Counted from the stretch's first letter, positions 1 through 9,037 are shown. The stretch is 64,000 nt of DNA from Archangiaceae bacterium (GCA_016879935.1 JAACJQ010000195.1:1-64000), one strand, 5' to 3'. The notes: generated from the letters alone by a model not told the origin. Numbers and translations are program-made.

Positions 1-2203
1 CCGCCTGCGTCAACACCCGCTCGGCGCTGCCAGGCGAGACGAAGTCGAAGATGTCCATCAACGGAAACGAGTGCTGCTCTCCGAGCGAGAGCAGAATCGC
101 GTCGTCACTCGCGGCCGCCTGAAGCTCGAAGTCGAACGCGCGACAGAAGCTCTTTCGCAACGCCATGCCCCACGCGCGATTGATGCGGGCTCCGAACGGC
201 GCGTGAATGATGAGCTGCATGCCGCCGGCCTCGTCGAAGAAGCGCTCGGCCACGAGGGTCTTCGTCGAAGGAATCTCGGTGAGGGCCGCCTTCGCGACGC
301 GCAGGTAGCGCACGAGCAACTCGGCCGCGTGCGCGGGCACCTTCAGCGTCTCTTCCAGCCACTGCTGCGCGTCGTCACGCTGGAGCACGTCTTCTCTCAG
401 CCGCCCGACCTCGAGCGAGAGCTCGTCAGTGCGGCCCGGCGCTTCACCACGCCAGAAAGGAACGTTTGGCGCCTGACCGTGCGCGTTCTCGACGCGAACG
501 GCGCCGTCGAAGATTCGTCGAATGCGCCACGAGGTGCTGCCGAGCACGAAGACGTCTCCGGGCATGGAGTCGATGGCGAAGTCTTCGTCGAGCGTGCCGA
601 CCTGCTTCTCTTCGGGCTCGGCGATGGCCGGGTACGTGAACAGGTCGGGAATCGCGCCGCCGTTCTGCAGCGCCATCAGCCGGGCGCCCTTTCGTGCCTT
701 GAGCTTTCCGTTCACGCGGTCTCGGTGCACGTGCACGCGCGAGCGGCCGCGGCTCGTCGAGACGCCTTCGGACACGAGGTGGAGCACCTTCTCGTAGTTC
801 TCCCAGGTGAGCTCGCGGTACGGCATGGCCCTGCGGAAGACGTCGTACAGCGCGCGTTCGTCCCACTCCTCGGCGGCAACTTCGGCGACGACCTGTTGTG
901 CGAGCACGTCGAGCGGCGCCTCGGGCAAGCGCACCGCGTCGAGCTGGCCTTCGTGAATCGCGCGCATCAACGCCGCGCACTCGACGAGCTCGTCGCGCGT
1001 CATCGCGTAGAGCACGCCCTTCGAGATGGCCGACTTGTGGTGACCGGAACGGCCGAGCCGCTGCAGCATGACGGCGATGTTCCGCGGGCTGCCGATCTGC
1101 ACGACGAGGTCGATGGAGCCGACGTCGATGCCCAGCTCGAGCGAAGCCGTCGCGACCATGATCTTGAGGCGGCCCGACTTGAGCAGCTCTTCGGCCGAGA
1201 GCCGCAGCTCCCTCGACATGGAGCCGTGGTGCGCGCGCACGTGTTCGTGACCCATGCGTTCGCCGAGGTCGTGTGCGAGGCGCTCCGAGAGGCGGCGCGT
1301 ATTGGTGAAGACGAGCATCGTGCGATGCGTCTGCGAGAGCGCGACGAGGCGGTCGTAGATCTGCCCCCACATCTCGTGCGTCGGCACCGCGGAGAGCTCT
1401 TCTTCGGGCGTCTCGAGCGACAGCTCCCACGGGCGCACGTGGCCGACCTGCACGAGCTCACACGGCGTCTCGGTGTTGCCGACGAGGAAGTGCGCGAGCC
1501 GTTCGAGCGGACGCGTGGTCGCCGACAACCCGATACATTGCAATTTTGCCGACGGGTCCTTGCGGGTGATGAATGACTTGAGGCGCTCCATCGAGAGCGC
1601 GAAGTGCGAGCCGCGTTTGTCTCTGGCGAGCGCGTGAATTTCGTCGACGACGACGGTGCGCACCGAAGCCATGGTGGCGCGGGCCTTGTCGGCGGTGAGG
1701 TAGAGGTACAGCGACTCAGGCGTGGTGATGAGAATGTGCGGCGGCTTCTTCACCATCTGCGCGCGTTCGCTCGAGGTCGTGTCGCCCGAGCGCACCATCA
1801 CGCGAATCTCGGGCAGGTCGACGCCGGCCTCTTTCGCGCGGGCCTTCAGCTGGGCGAGCGGCTCGAGCAGGTTCTTCTGCACGTCGTTGCCGAGCGCCTT
1901 GAGCGGAGACACGTACAGCACGTGTGTCTCGTCGGTGAGCTTGCCGTCGGCGGCGAGGCTGAAGAGCTCGTCGAGGCACGCGAGGAAGGCGGTGAGCGTC
2001 TTGCCCGAGCCCGTCGGCGCGGCGATGAGCACGTCTTTGCGTGCGCGAATGAGCGGCCACCCGCGAATCTGCGGCTCGGTGGGTTCGCCGAGCGTCTGCT
2101 GAAACCACGCGCGCACGACGGGGTGAAACGGCTTCAGCGCGTCATGCACCGGAACCTGGGCGGAGGCGGTGAAGTCGATGGGGATTTGCGGGGGCGCGGT
2201 CAT
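1..2203 (-). CDS. lhr: Lhr-type ATP-dependent DNA helicase, C-terminal part outside the window
   Basis: The frame opens with ATG at 2203 and stays open for 734 codons to the window edge, so the C-terminus is missing. Superfamily 2 helicase motifs are in order: Walker A APTGSGKT with Lys68, a DEIH Walker B at residues 187-190, SATT (motif III), and QRLGRSGH (motif VI). After the two RecA-like domains the frame continues into the region where Lhr proteins have winged-helix and Lhr-specific domains. Lhr enzymes are 3'-5' single-strand DNA translocases thought to act in DNA repair; that role is family knowledge. The gene lies 34 bases downstream of an unrecognised gene on the same strand, so the two may be co-transcribed. 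Long open frames on the opposite strand here are shadows. Confidence 0.93.
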   Translation of the reverse strand, partial: MTAPPQIPIDFTASAQVPVHDALKPFHPVVRAWFQQTLGEPTEPQIRGWPLIRARKDVLIAAPTGSGKTLTAFLACLDELFSLAADGKLTDETHVLYVSPLKALGNDVQKNLLEPLAQLKARAKEAGVDLPEIRVMVRSGDTTSSERAQMVKKPPHILITTPESLYLYLTADKARATMASVRTVVVDEIHALARDKRGSHFALSMERLKSFITRKDPSAKLQCIGLSATTRPLERLAHFLVGNTETPCELVQVGHVRPWELSLETPEEELSAVPTHEMWGQIYDRLVALSQTHRTMLVFTNTRRLSERLAHDLGERMGHEHVRAHHGSMSRELRLSAEELLKSGRLKIMVATASLELGIDVGSIDLVVQIGSPRNIAVMLQRLGRSGHHKSAISKGVLYAMTRDELVECAALMRAIHEGQLDAVRLPEAPLDVLAQQVVAEVAAEEWDERALYDVFRRAMPYRELTWENYEKVLHLVSEGVSTSRGRSRVHVHRDRVNGKLKARKGARLMALQNGGAIPDLFTYPAIAEPEEKQVGTLDEDFAIDSMPGDVFVLGSTSWRIRRIFDGAVRVENAHGQAPNVPFWRGEAPGRTDELSLEVGRLREDVLQRDDAQQWLEETLKVPAHAAELLVRYLRVAKAALTEIPSTKTLVAERFFDEAGGMQLIIHAPFGARINRAWGMALRKSFCRAFDFELQAAASDDAILLSLGEQHSFPLMDIFDFVSPGSAERVLTQA

Positions 2204-2237
2204 GCGGGGCACAGACTGAACGGCTGTGCAGAGATGA

Positions 2238-3197
2238 TCAAGACCTGTCGGTGCGCCCCAGCCAGTCGAGGAGTGGGCCGCACAGCTTCTTGCTGAGGAA
2301 CGTCGCCTTCGCGTCGTTGAAGAACCACTGCACGCCGAGCTTCGTGCTGGCACGTTCGAGGGCGCGAGGCAGCTTCGAGAGGTCTTTGCAGGGAATCGTG
2401 CGTGACGACTCCGAGTACGAGGTTGGCGAAGTGGTTCGGTGCGAGACGCTGGCCTGCAGGTCGGGGTTCGCGTCGGAGTCGAACTCGAGCTCGGCGAAGT
2501 ACTGCTGCGTGGTGCGGCCGCGACGAACGGCTTCGGTCGCGGGAATCAGCAGACGAAGACGAACGCGGCCGTTCTTCTCGAGGCCGAGCTGGCGACCGAG
2601 CGCGAGAACGGAAGAGGCGCTCCGAAGCGCGGAGAGCTTTTGGTCGGTCACCGCGAAGAGGCGGTCGGTCGATGGCGCGGCGAACACGCGCGCGGCTTCG
2701 AGTTGCTCGAGACGGTCGCGGTCATGTCGTGCGCGTTCGACGTGCGGCATCAACGCGTCGAGCGATTCTTCGGAGCCGTCACAGAGCAGCAGCGCGAGCA
2801 GGTTCGTCGGAATCCACTCGCTCCCAACAGCCGCGGCCTGCCACGCCGAGAGTTGCTTCCGGTCTTTCGCAATGGAGCGCAGCTTGTCGTGCTTCTTCTT
2901 CCGCGCTCCGAACTCGTAGGCGTTCAAGCCATCGAGCGCCGCCATCGTATCGCGCCAGGTCGATTGCAGCTGCGCGGACGGCACGTCAGCCATCATCGAG
3001 ATCATGAACAACGCCGCGGCCGAGAACGAACCGGTGCTGCGCTTCTGCACTTCCTTCGACAGCGCAGCGAGCATCGCGCGAATCTTCTGGTCGTCGAACG
3101 GCCGCGCCCAATGCGAGAACTTCCACCAGAACGGACCGCCCTGCTTCAGCAGTTGAAACGCGGTGCGCCGGTCATAGCCGTGTTGGTACGTCGCCAT
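2238..3197 (-). CDS. Unrecognised 319-residue protein, paralogue of the gene at 30210-31196
   Basis: ATG at 3197, 319 residues, no signal peptide or membrane segment, mostly helical in appearance. I do not recognise the family. It clearly resembles the protein at 30210-31196: both share a TWR..ALxxL..YEFG block, an AAAVGS-x5-LLALL block, a GSExSxDALxPHVERA block, and a C-terminal stretch that ends in an xxWL motif. The GSExSxDALxPHVERA segment looks like part of a helical-repeat (HEAT-like) scaffold, which is an inference. It sits directly upstream of lhr with a 34-base gap, while its paralogue sits downstream of a lipoprotein gene, so the context does not suggest one shared pathway. Confidence 0.8.
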   Translation of the reverse strand: MATYQHGYDRRTAFQLLKQGGPFWWKFSHWARPFDDQKIRAMLAALSKEVQKRSTGSFSAAALFMISMMADVPSAQLQSTWRDTMAALDGLNAYEFGARKKKHDKLRSIAKDRKQLSAWQAAAVGSEWIPTNLLALLLCDGSEESLDALMPHVERARHDRDRLEQLEAARVFAAPSTDRLFAVTDQKLSALRSASSVLALGRQLGLEKNGRVRLRLLIPATEAVRRGRTTQQYFAELEFDSDANPDLQASVSHRTTSPTSYSESSRTIPCKDLSKLPRALERASTKLGVQWFFNDAKATFLSKKLCGPLLDWLGRTDRS

Positions 3198-3278
3198 GGG
3201 CGCGCACCGTAGCCGGTCACTGCGCGACGAGTGGTTGCGGTCAGCAGTAAGTTGGCGCGGAACAATGCGGACCGAGCC

Positions 3279-3617
3279 ATGAACCCACCCTTCTCCGTCT
3301 TCACTTCGACGTCTGGCCTTGCTCTCGAGCAGTTGGCCTCACAAAAGTGGGACGGGGTCGTCGATGAGGAGTTCGCAAACGAACTCAGGGCCAAGTTCGA
3401 CAAGCTAGACGATCATCATTGCTCAGTCGGTTTGTGGCTCGTCAGAGATCTCAACTCTGACGCCGTACTCGCTCTCATTCGTCGTGCCTACCGCTCGAAG
3501 GGAACCGCCACGTCGACGATGGCCTCGCATCTGTGGGATAGAAGGCACGAGCGTGGATTGATGGAAACAAGACCTGCGAGGGCAGGAACACTGGAGGAGC
3601 TGCTTCGACAGCGGTGA
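3279..3617 (+). CDS. Small unrecognised protein
   Basis: ATG at 3279 gives 112 residues; an in-frame GTG at 3231 would add 16 residues, but ATG is preferred. The protein is soluble, with the motif HHCSVGLWLVRDL in the middle and an Arg-rich C-terminus. No family is recognised. Codon third positions are less GC-rich than in the surrounding genes, as in the next three genes, which suggests acquired or weakly expressed accessory DNA. A frame on the opposite strand (3475-3903) overlaps this gene and its neighbour, but its composition looks like a shadow. Confidence 0.55.
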   Translation: MNPPFSVFTSTSGLALEQLASQKWDGVVDEEFANELRAKFDKLDDHHCSVGLWLVRDLNSDAVLALIRRAYRSKGTATSTMASHLWDRRHERGLMETRPARAGTLEELLRQR

Positions 3618-3693
3618 GTGCAACCAGGTCGCATCGATACTCTCGGCAGTGACCAGTCTTCACAGCTGTCACGCAATGGCGGAGTCTTGGCCC

Positions 3694-3945
3694 ATGCCCG
3701 ACAACGAAGCCCGCTCCACGGACGGCCGAAGTCAGCTCGTCGAGCTTCTTCACCGGATGGCAGCTGACTTTCAGGCCAATCGCTCCAAATGGGAGAACGC
3801 AGAGGTCGACTCGTTTCTTCTCGCCGCAGCCTCCTGGGTCGAAGACATGGACGGGTACTACGAGAACAGGGGCGAGCCTGTTCCGAAGGAACCAAGTTGG
3901 CACGTCGTCGCCGACATCTTTCAGGCCGCGAAGACGTATGAGTAG
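3694..3945 (+). CDS. Small acidic protein resembling DUF7660
   Basis: The start ATG at 3694 is chosen because a GGAG lies at 3681-3684, nine bases upstream; ATGs at 3649 and 3676 are also in frame. The 83-residue product contains a WENAEVDSFLLAAASWVED block followed by DGYYENRGEPVP and a C-terminal AAKTYE. From memory this matches a small family of unknown function (DUF7660); this was not checked. There is no signal peptide or membrane segment. It belongs to a run of four small same-strand genes between 3279 and 5104. Confidence 0.7.
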   Translation: MPDNEARSTDGRSQLVELLHRMAADFQANRSKWENAEVDSFLLAAASWVEDMDGYYENRGEPVPKEPSWHVVADIFQAAKTYE

Positions 3946-4032
3946 CGAAGAACGACCAACTTCGCAGGCATCAGGCGCACTCCCGATAGGATCTGGCTAC
4001 GTGATTCATGAGGATGTTTGGGGAGATTGCCC

Positions 4033-4605
4033 ATGGGATTCACCAAGTCGCTTGATCTCTGCATGGTCGCCGACGACGAGCGCGCTCTCTCGGAAGCGCT
4101 TCGAGCGAGTCACCCGACTGTGGCATTCGTGAACGACGTGGTGTTCCCGACTCCGGATCCTGTGTTGCTCGATTCCATCGATCAGGCGAAGCACTTCGGA
4201 CAGGTGCTCCTCTGGGAGCGGACCAACTTCCCGACATTGCCTGTGATGCGCAGAAACGACGGGCGGTGGGAAGGGCCGACCGTTGGCCCGGTAATTCAAT
4301 ACCTGAAACCAGTGCTCAAAGCTGACCGACTTCAGTGCGGCAGAATCGCGGCAAGCGGAGGAACCTATGATGAGCCGCTGGAATCGGCGAACAACGCATT
4401 CATCAAGGACGTGTGGGCGGCCGCGAAGAAGCTGACGACAGGGGTGAAGTGCGTTGATGACAAGGGAAGGCTCATCAACGACAAGGTGCCGGCACTACGT
4501 GCGGGATTCCACGCGGCAGAGTGGCTCCGAAAGAAGCGTGGCCGCTTCTTCACGGACTATTCGTGGAACCTCTACCTGCCACTGGAGACAGCCAAGAGAA
4601 GGTAG
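4033..4605 (+). CDS. Unrecognised 190-residue protein
   Basis: ATG at 4033 follows a GGGGAGA ribosome-binding site six bases upstream, which decides it over the in-frame start at 4018. The product is soluble and 190 residues long. It begins with MGFTKSLDLCMVADDE and ends with a basic stretch followed by FFTDYSWNLYLPLE. No domain or catalytic motif is recognised. It lies in the same small accessory block as its neighbours, and base composition is lower in GC than in the flanking core genes. Confidence 0.65.
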   Translation: MGFTKSLDLCMVADDERALSEALRASHPTVAFVNDVVFPTPDPVLLDSIDQAKHFGQVLLWERTNFPTLPVMRRNDGRWEGPTVGPVIQYLKPVLKADRLQCGRIAASGGTYDEPLESANNAFIKDVWAAAKKLTTGVKCVDDKGRLINDKVPALRAGFHAAEWLRKKRGRFFTDYSWNLYLPLETAKRR

Positions 4606-4681
4606 CGAGCGTGACTGATTCACTGTCGTCTTAATTACCCTAACGTCAGACGCCCCTTCGCCAACGGTAGAAGAACCTCCC

Positions 4682-5104
4682 TTGAGAAATCTCATCACCT
4701 TCGCCCCTCTGCTTGCCCTCGGCTGTCTCTACGAACAGCCGACGCTCCGCAGCGATACGACGAGAGCCGACTACGACGCCCGTATTGCGTGCGTGGGGCT
4801 CACGGGCCTCAATCGGGCCTGCGTCGACGCCAGTTGGGAACTCCACACGCTGGTCGCGAAGAGTACTGCTTGCTCCGTCGACTCAGATTGCCGTCTGCTC
4901 GCAACTGAAGACCCGCTTGCGCCACCCTGGATTGCCGTCACCGCTTCCGCAGAAATGGAGAGGCTGAACTCGATTGCTCGAGTGCGAACCGCCTGCGGCG
5001 AAGTCGATCAGTGGGCAGCTCAACCTGAGACACGATGCCGCAACCACCGGTGCGTTCTGTCCGCGAAATACTCGTGGCCACGAGACTGCAAGGTTGAGCA
5101 CTGA
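4682..5104 (+). CDS. Secreted lipoprotein with Cys-rich domain
   Basis: The start is TTG at 4682; no upstream ATG is available. A short signal peptide ends in a lipobox, LALG followed by Cys at about residue 15, so the 140-residue product should be lipidated. The mature part has further cysteines, including the pattern ACSVDSDCRLL, which recurs in many myxobacterial lipoproteins. No enzyme motif is seen. The upstream 80 bases include an AT-rich patch (around 4632-4645) that may contain the promoter. It ends four bases before the convergent lipoprotein gene at 5109. Confidence 0.75.
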   Translation: MRNLITFAPLLALGCLYEQPTLRSDTTRADYDARIACVGLTGLNRACVDASWELHTLVAKSTACSVDSDCRLLATEDPLAPPWIAVTASAEMERLNSIARVRTACGEVDQWAAQPETRCRNHRCVLSAKYSWPRDCKVEH

Positions 5105-5108
5105 ATGC

Positions 5109-5930
5109 TCACCGCACGATGAACGTGTTCACCTCTGACACCGAGCCGTAGAAGCTCTCCACGCGGAAGTAATACTGATTGTTCACCGTCGCGAGCGGCG
5201 CCAGGTCAGCCGGCGTGAGCAACAGATACCCACCGATATTCCGCGTCATCGCGTAGTTCGGGTGCGTGCCCGAGGTCAGTGAGAACACGAGCACGTTCCC
5301 CGCCGTCCACGTCGAGACCGGACTGCCCGCGACGTACAGCTTGTGCGGCCCCTCGCAGAACGTCGTGTTCGTCGTCCAATCGAGTTCGATGACGCCGTTC
5401 GCGTTGAACGACACCATCTGGCAGTTCGTCGGAGCCACGAGGTTCATCGAACAACCACCCGACGGCACCTGCACCGCGACCGGCGAACAATCGACGCCGG
5501 AGCCGCCGCCACTTCCACCACCCGTCCCGCTCGTGCCGCCACCGGTTCCGCTCACGCCTCCAGCGACACCACCACCCGTGCCGCTCACGCCACCCGCGAC
5601 ACCACCACCGACTCCGCTCACGCCACCTGCCGCCGCGCCGCCCCCCGTGCTGCCGGCGCCGCCCCCACTTCCACTGACTCCGCCCCCACTTCCACTCGTG
5701 CCGCCTGAGAACCCGCCATTGCCCGTACTCATGCACGCGCCCGTGACGCACGACTGGCCGATGCCACCCGACACGCCGGCCGCTCCACCTCGCCCGCAGT
5801 CGGCGCTGTCGACCACCGTTCGACACTGCCCACGCGCATCACAACACCCGCTACACGTGCTCGCGCTGCACACCGGGCCCGAGCTGCAGGCAGCTCCGAA
5901 CACCACCAACCCGATGATCAGCACGCGCAT
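5109..5930 (-). CDS. Gly-rich lipoprotein with GGVSGTGGG-type repeats
   Basis: ATG at 5930 is supported by a GAGG ten bases upstream; a TTG at 5939 lacks such a site. The 273-residue product has a signal peptide with lipobox FGAAC, then a Cys-rich segment (CSASTCSGCCDARGQC), a long Gly/Ser/Thr linker with near-exact GGVSGTGGGVA repeats (coded at about 5510-5715), and a C-terminal beta-rich domain of about 125 residues beginning at DCSPVAV. The linker probably lifts the C-terminal domain away from the membrane. No enzyme signature is visible. The architecture is typical of surface lipoproteins of myxobacteria. Confidence 0.8.
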   Translation of the reverse strand: MRVLIIGLVVFGAACSSGPVCSASTCSGCCDARGQCRTVVDSADCGRGGAAGVSGGIGQSCVTGACMSTGNGGFSGGTSGSGGGVSGSGGGAGSTGGGAAAGGVSGVGGGVAGGVSGTGGGVAGGVSGTGGGTSGTGGGSGGGSGVDCSPVAVQVPSGGCSMNLVAPTNCQMVSFNANGVIELDWTTNTTFCEGPHKLYVAGSPVSTWTAGNVLVFSLTSGTHPNYAMTRNIGGYLLLTPADLAPLATVNNQYYFRVESFYGSVSEVNTFIVR

Positions 5931-6153
5931 GGAACCCAAGCCTCGGCGCGCGCGTCTCCCTCATCCATGGTCATCGCGTCGACCCGCCAGATCCCCGCGA
6001 TTCCTGAAGATTCTGGCGACCGAAAAACCCGCGCACGCCCTCGTGACTCGCTGCATCGACACGCGGCAATGTGCTTCCCTTTTTCTCCATTTCAGTGTGG
6101 CCCGTCAGCACCGTTTCGCCACGCTGGGAGGACCGCTTGAGGTGCGGTAGGTC

Positions 6154-8037
6154 ATGGACATGTTCCTTCAGCTGAAAGATTTGGCGAGCCAGAAGCTGAT
6201 CACCGTGCCCGAAGAGGGGCTCACCTTCGGACGCGAGGGCGGCGACGCTCAGGTCCAGGTGGCCGACATGGGCGTCTCCAAGCGCCACGCAGAGGTGTTC
6301 TGCGAAGGCGGCGCCTGGTTCCTCAAAGACCTCGGCAGCTCCAACGGCACGATGCTCGCGAACGAGCGCATCGCCGACGCCACCGAGATTCTGCCCGGCG
6401 ACGTCTTTCAGCTCAGCAAGCGCAAGTTCGAAGTGCTCAAGGTCGTCGAAGACGACGCGGGCGGTGAAGAAGAGGAGCAGGACGCTCCGCAGATGACCGA
6501 GCCCGAGCGCAAGGCGCCTGCGAAGCCGGCTCCGAAGGCCGCTGCCAAGTCGGCCCCGCCTCCGGCCAAGAAGCCCGCCGCCGCGAAGATGGCGCCTGCC
6601 GGTGGCCGTGAGCCGACCCGCGCCGCGCCCGAAGCCGATGACGGCGGTGGTGGTGGCGGTGACGAAGAGATGGGCAACGCGAGCGTCGGTCAGGTGCTCG
6701 CCGGCGTGCCCAAGGCCGTCGCGTACTACCTCGTGAACGTGCCCCTCATGCTGCTGAACCCGTTCGGCACCATTCGCAAGGGCATCGAGGAGCAGCCGAA
6801 GGACCCGATGGGCAAGATGGAGCTCATCGCCTGGGCCCTTCCCGGCAACATCTTCTCGGGCGCGATGGGCTTCATCGCCGGCCTCATCTCGCAGCTCATC
6901 GTCGGCGCCCTGAGCATCGGCAGCCTGATCAGCGGTCTCATCGTCGGCGCCATCGTCGCCGTCGTCGCCTCGGTCATCACCGGCATCATCTGGCACCCGC
7001 TGATGACCTGGCTCGTCGCCAAGCTCTTCAAGGGCGAGAGCGACGCGCGCGGCCGCACCAACTATTTCCTGCAGACGCAGACGGCCATCATCATCGCGGT
7101 GCTGCCGAGCGGCCTCACCATCATCATCGCCGCCCTCCGCGCGCGCTTCGGCATTCCCTTCATCGGCCTGATTCCCGTGCTGCTCTCGGCCGTGACGGGC
7201 GCGCTGTCGCTCTTCGTCTTCTACAAGTGGATGGAGCACTTCCAGACGGCGAAGTGGGTGAAGATCGTCGCGCTCGTGCTCATGGCGCTCACCGCGCTCG
7301 GTGCGCTCGCCGGCATTCCCGCTGCGCTCTCAGGTGGTGGCGGCGGCGTGGCCATCGCGTCGTCGGGCTCGGGTGGCGGTGACGTCGACGTGGGTGATGT
7401 CGACGACGCGCAGAAGCAGGCCCTCGACGCGATGAAGGCGGCTGGCGCGACGGCGGAGCAGATCAAGCAGGCCGAAGAGGCGTACAAGCAGTCGAAGGCC
7501 GCGATGAAGGCTGCTGCCGCCGCGACCGCCGACGCCGAGAAGGCCGCTGAAGACGCCAAGAAGGCCGGCGAAGACGCCGTGAAGAAGGGCAACGAGGCGG
7601 TCAAGAAGGGCAAGGAAGAGATCGCCAAGGCCGCCGAAGACGCGAAGGAGAAGGTCGACGCGAAGAAGCCGCCTCCGCCCGAAGAGAAGGTCGAGAAGCC
7701 GGTGGAGAAGCCCGTCGAGAAGACGGCCGCTGCGGAGCCCGAAGTGAAGTCGCCGCCCCCCGCTGCCATTCCGAGCGGCAACGGCTACCCGTCGTGGCAC
7801 GCCAAGTTCGAGAACATCGAGAAGCGCGTGACCGAAGACCCGACGCTGCTGCGCAAGGCCTCCATTCTCAAGCTGTACCAGGAGCTCCAGGAGGAGACGT
7901 CGGAGGCCGACGCCAAGGTTCGCAAGGACTACAAGAAGGTCGACCCCAAGACGCTCATGCACCTGCGTGACGCCGAGCTGTTCGACACCTCGGGCAAGAC
8001 GGTCGACGCGCTCCACAAGGAGCTGTTCGGGCGCTGA
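6154..8037 (+). CDS. FHA domain / YIP1-like membrane domain / coiled-coil protein
   Basis: ATG at 6154; 627 residues. Residues 1-97 form an FHA domain, with GRE, SKRHAEV and GSSNGT motifs that bind phosphothreonine peptides. Residues 98-180 are a Pro/Ala/Lys linker with an acidic Gly-rich end. Residues 181-393 hold several membrane helices and resemble a YIP1-type domain (LNPFGTIR). Residues 417-505 are an Ala/Lys/Glu-rich coiled coil, followed by a KP-repeat linker and a soluble C-terminal domain (543-627). An FHA domain on a membrane scaffold suggests a platform for Ser/Thr-kinase signalling, which is an inference. The next gene starts at the base after its stop codon. Confidence 0.85.
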   Translation: MDMFLQLKDLASQKLITVPEEGLTFGREGGDAQVQVADMGVSKRHAEVFCEGGAWFLKDLGSSNGTMLANERIADATEILPGDVFQLSKRKFEVLKVVEDDAGGEEEEQDAPQMTEPERKAPAKPAPKAAAKSAPPPAKKPAAAKMAPAGGREPTRAAPEADDGGGGGGDEEMGNASVGQVLAGVPKAVAYYLVNVPLMLLNPFGTIRKGIEEQPKDPMGKMELIAWALPGNIFSGAMGFIAGLISQLIVGALSIGSLISGLIVGAIVAVVASVITGIIWHPLMTWLVAKLFKGESDARGRTNYFLQTQTAIIIAVLPSGLTIIIAALRARFGIPFIGLIPVLLSAVTGALSLFVFYKWMEHFQTAKWVKIVALVLMALTALGALAGIPAALSGGGGGVAIASSGSGGGDVDVGDVDDAQKQALDAMKAAGATAEQIKQAEEAYKQSKAAMKAAAAATADAEKAAEDAKKAGEDAVKKGNEAVKKGKEEIAKAAEDAKEKVDAKKPPPPEEKVEKPVEKPVEKTAAAEPEVKSPPPAAIPSGNGYPSWHAKFENIEKRVTEDPTLLRKASILKLYQELQEETSEADAKVRKDYKKVDPKTLMHLRDAELFDTSGKTVDALHKELFGR

Positions 8038-9036
8038 GTGAAGCGGCTCGTTCCGCTGGCCGGAGCGGTGCTCATCGCCGCCTCCGGCCTCTCGTGTCTC
8101 AAGCTCATGACGACGATGCCGGGCAGCTCCTTCGCGGGACCTGCGCCGGCGTTTTCGTCTGAAGCGCTCGCGCTCGTCGAGTCGTTGCGCGCCGACGTCA
8201 CCGCGCTCTCGGTCGGCATCGGTGAACGCAACCTCGGCAACAAGCCCGACCAGCTCGAAGCAGCGGCGACCTGGGTCGAAGCCGAGCTGCTCGACGCGGG
8301 CTACTCGGTGACGCCCGAGCCCTTTCAGGTGAACGGCCACCCGGTGCGAAACCTCGTCGCCGACCTGCCGGGCACCGTCGCGCCGAAAGAGCTCATCGTC
8401 ATCGGCGCCCACTACGACTCGGCAGAAGGAACGCCGGGCGCTGACGACAACGCCTCGGGCGTCGCGGTGGGCCTCGCGCTCGCACGGCACTTCCACGACA
8501 CGCCCCAGCCGCGCACCGTGCGCTTCGTCTTCTTCACCAACGAAGAGCCGCCGTATTTCCGCACCGACGCCATGGGCAGCGACGTCTCGGCGAAACGCGC
8601 GAAGGCCCGCGGCGACGACGTGAAGGCCATGCTGTCACTCGAGACGATGGGCTTCTTCACCGACGCCAAAGACTCGCAGCACTACCCGTGGCCGTTCTCG
8701 GGCTTCTACCCATCGACGGGCCACTTCATCGCGTTCGTCGCCGACACCGACTCGCGCGAGCTCGCCCACGACGTCGCCGGTACGTTCCGCGCGCACGCCA
8801 CCATCGCGTCAGAGGGCTCGAGCGTGCCGGCCTTCATCGAAGGCGTCGACTGGTCAGACCATGGGCCGTACTGACGCGCCGGCTACCGCGCGTTGATGGT
8901 GACCGACACGGCGCCGTTTCGAAACCCGAACTACCACGAGGCCACCGACCTGCCGCCGACGATGGACTTCGAGCGCCTCGCGCGCGTGACGCTCGGGCTC
9001 GAGGCGGTGGTGCAGCAGCTCGCGAAGGCGAAGTGA
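8038..9036 (+). pseudogene. M28-family metallopeptidase lipoprotein interrupted by an in-frame TGA
   Basis: GTG at 8038 directly follows the upstream stop. The signal peptide has a lipobox (SGLSC, Cys20). Zinc-peptidase motifs of family M28 are present: His125 in GAHYDS, Asp136 in GADDNASG, Glu169/170 in TNEE, Glu202 in LETMGFF and His275 in SDHGPY. Codon 279 (8872-8874) is TGA. The same frame continues at once with RAGYRALMVTDTAPFRNPNYH and 53 residues in all, to a TGA at 9034-9036. M28 relatives have Trp at this place (SDHxxFWxxG), so a TGG-to-TGA change is the simplest reading. A product stopping at 278 would lack the conserved C-terminal part. Possible explanations are recent pseudogenisation, a sequencing error or readthrough. 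Confidence 0.85.
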
Positions 9037-9037
9037 G

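Noticed and set aside
71-1576. 500-codon plus-strand frame over the Lhr gene
   Set aside because: Arg/Glu/Leu/His-rich antisense composition, while the minus strand carries all helicase motifs.
3945-3965. GCGAAG/CTTCGC hairpin after the DUF7660-like gene as terminator
   Set aside because: Only a six-base stem, a nine-base loop and no T-run; probably chance.
3938-4132. 64-codon plus-strand frame
   Set aside because: Overlaps the better supported gene at 4033 and has no motif; the ribosome site fits 4033.
8872-8874. Selenocysteine reading of the TGA in the M28 gene
   Set aside because: Relatives have Trp there, not Cys; no convincing SECIS-like hairpin was seen just downstream; a TGG-to-TGA change is simpler.
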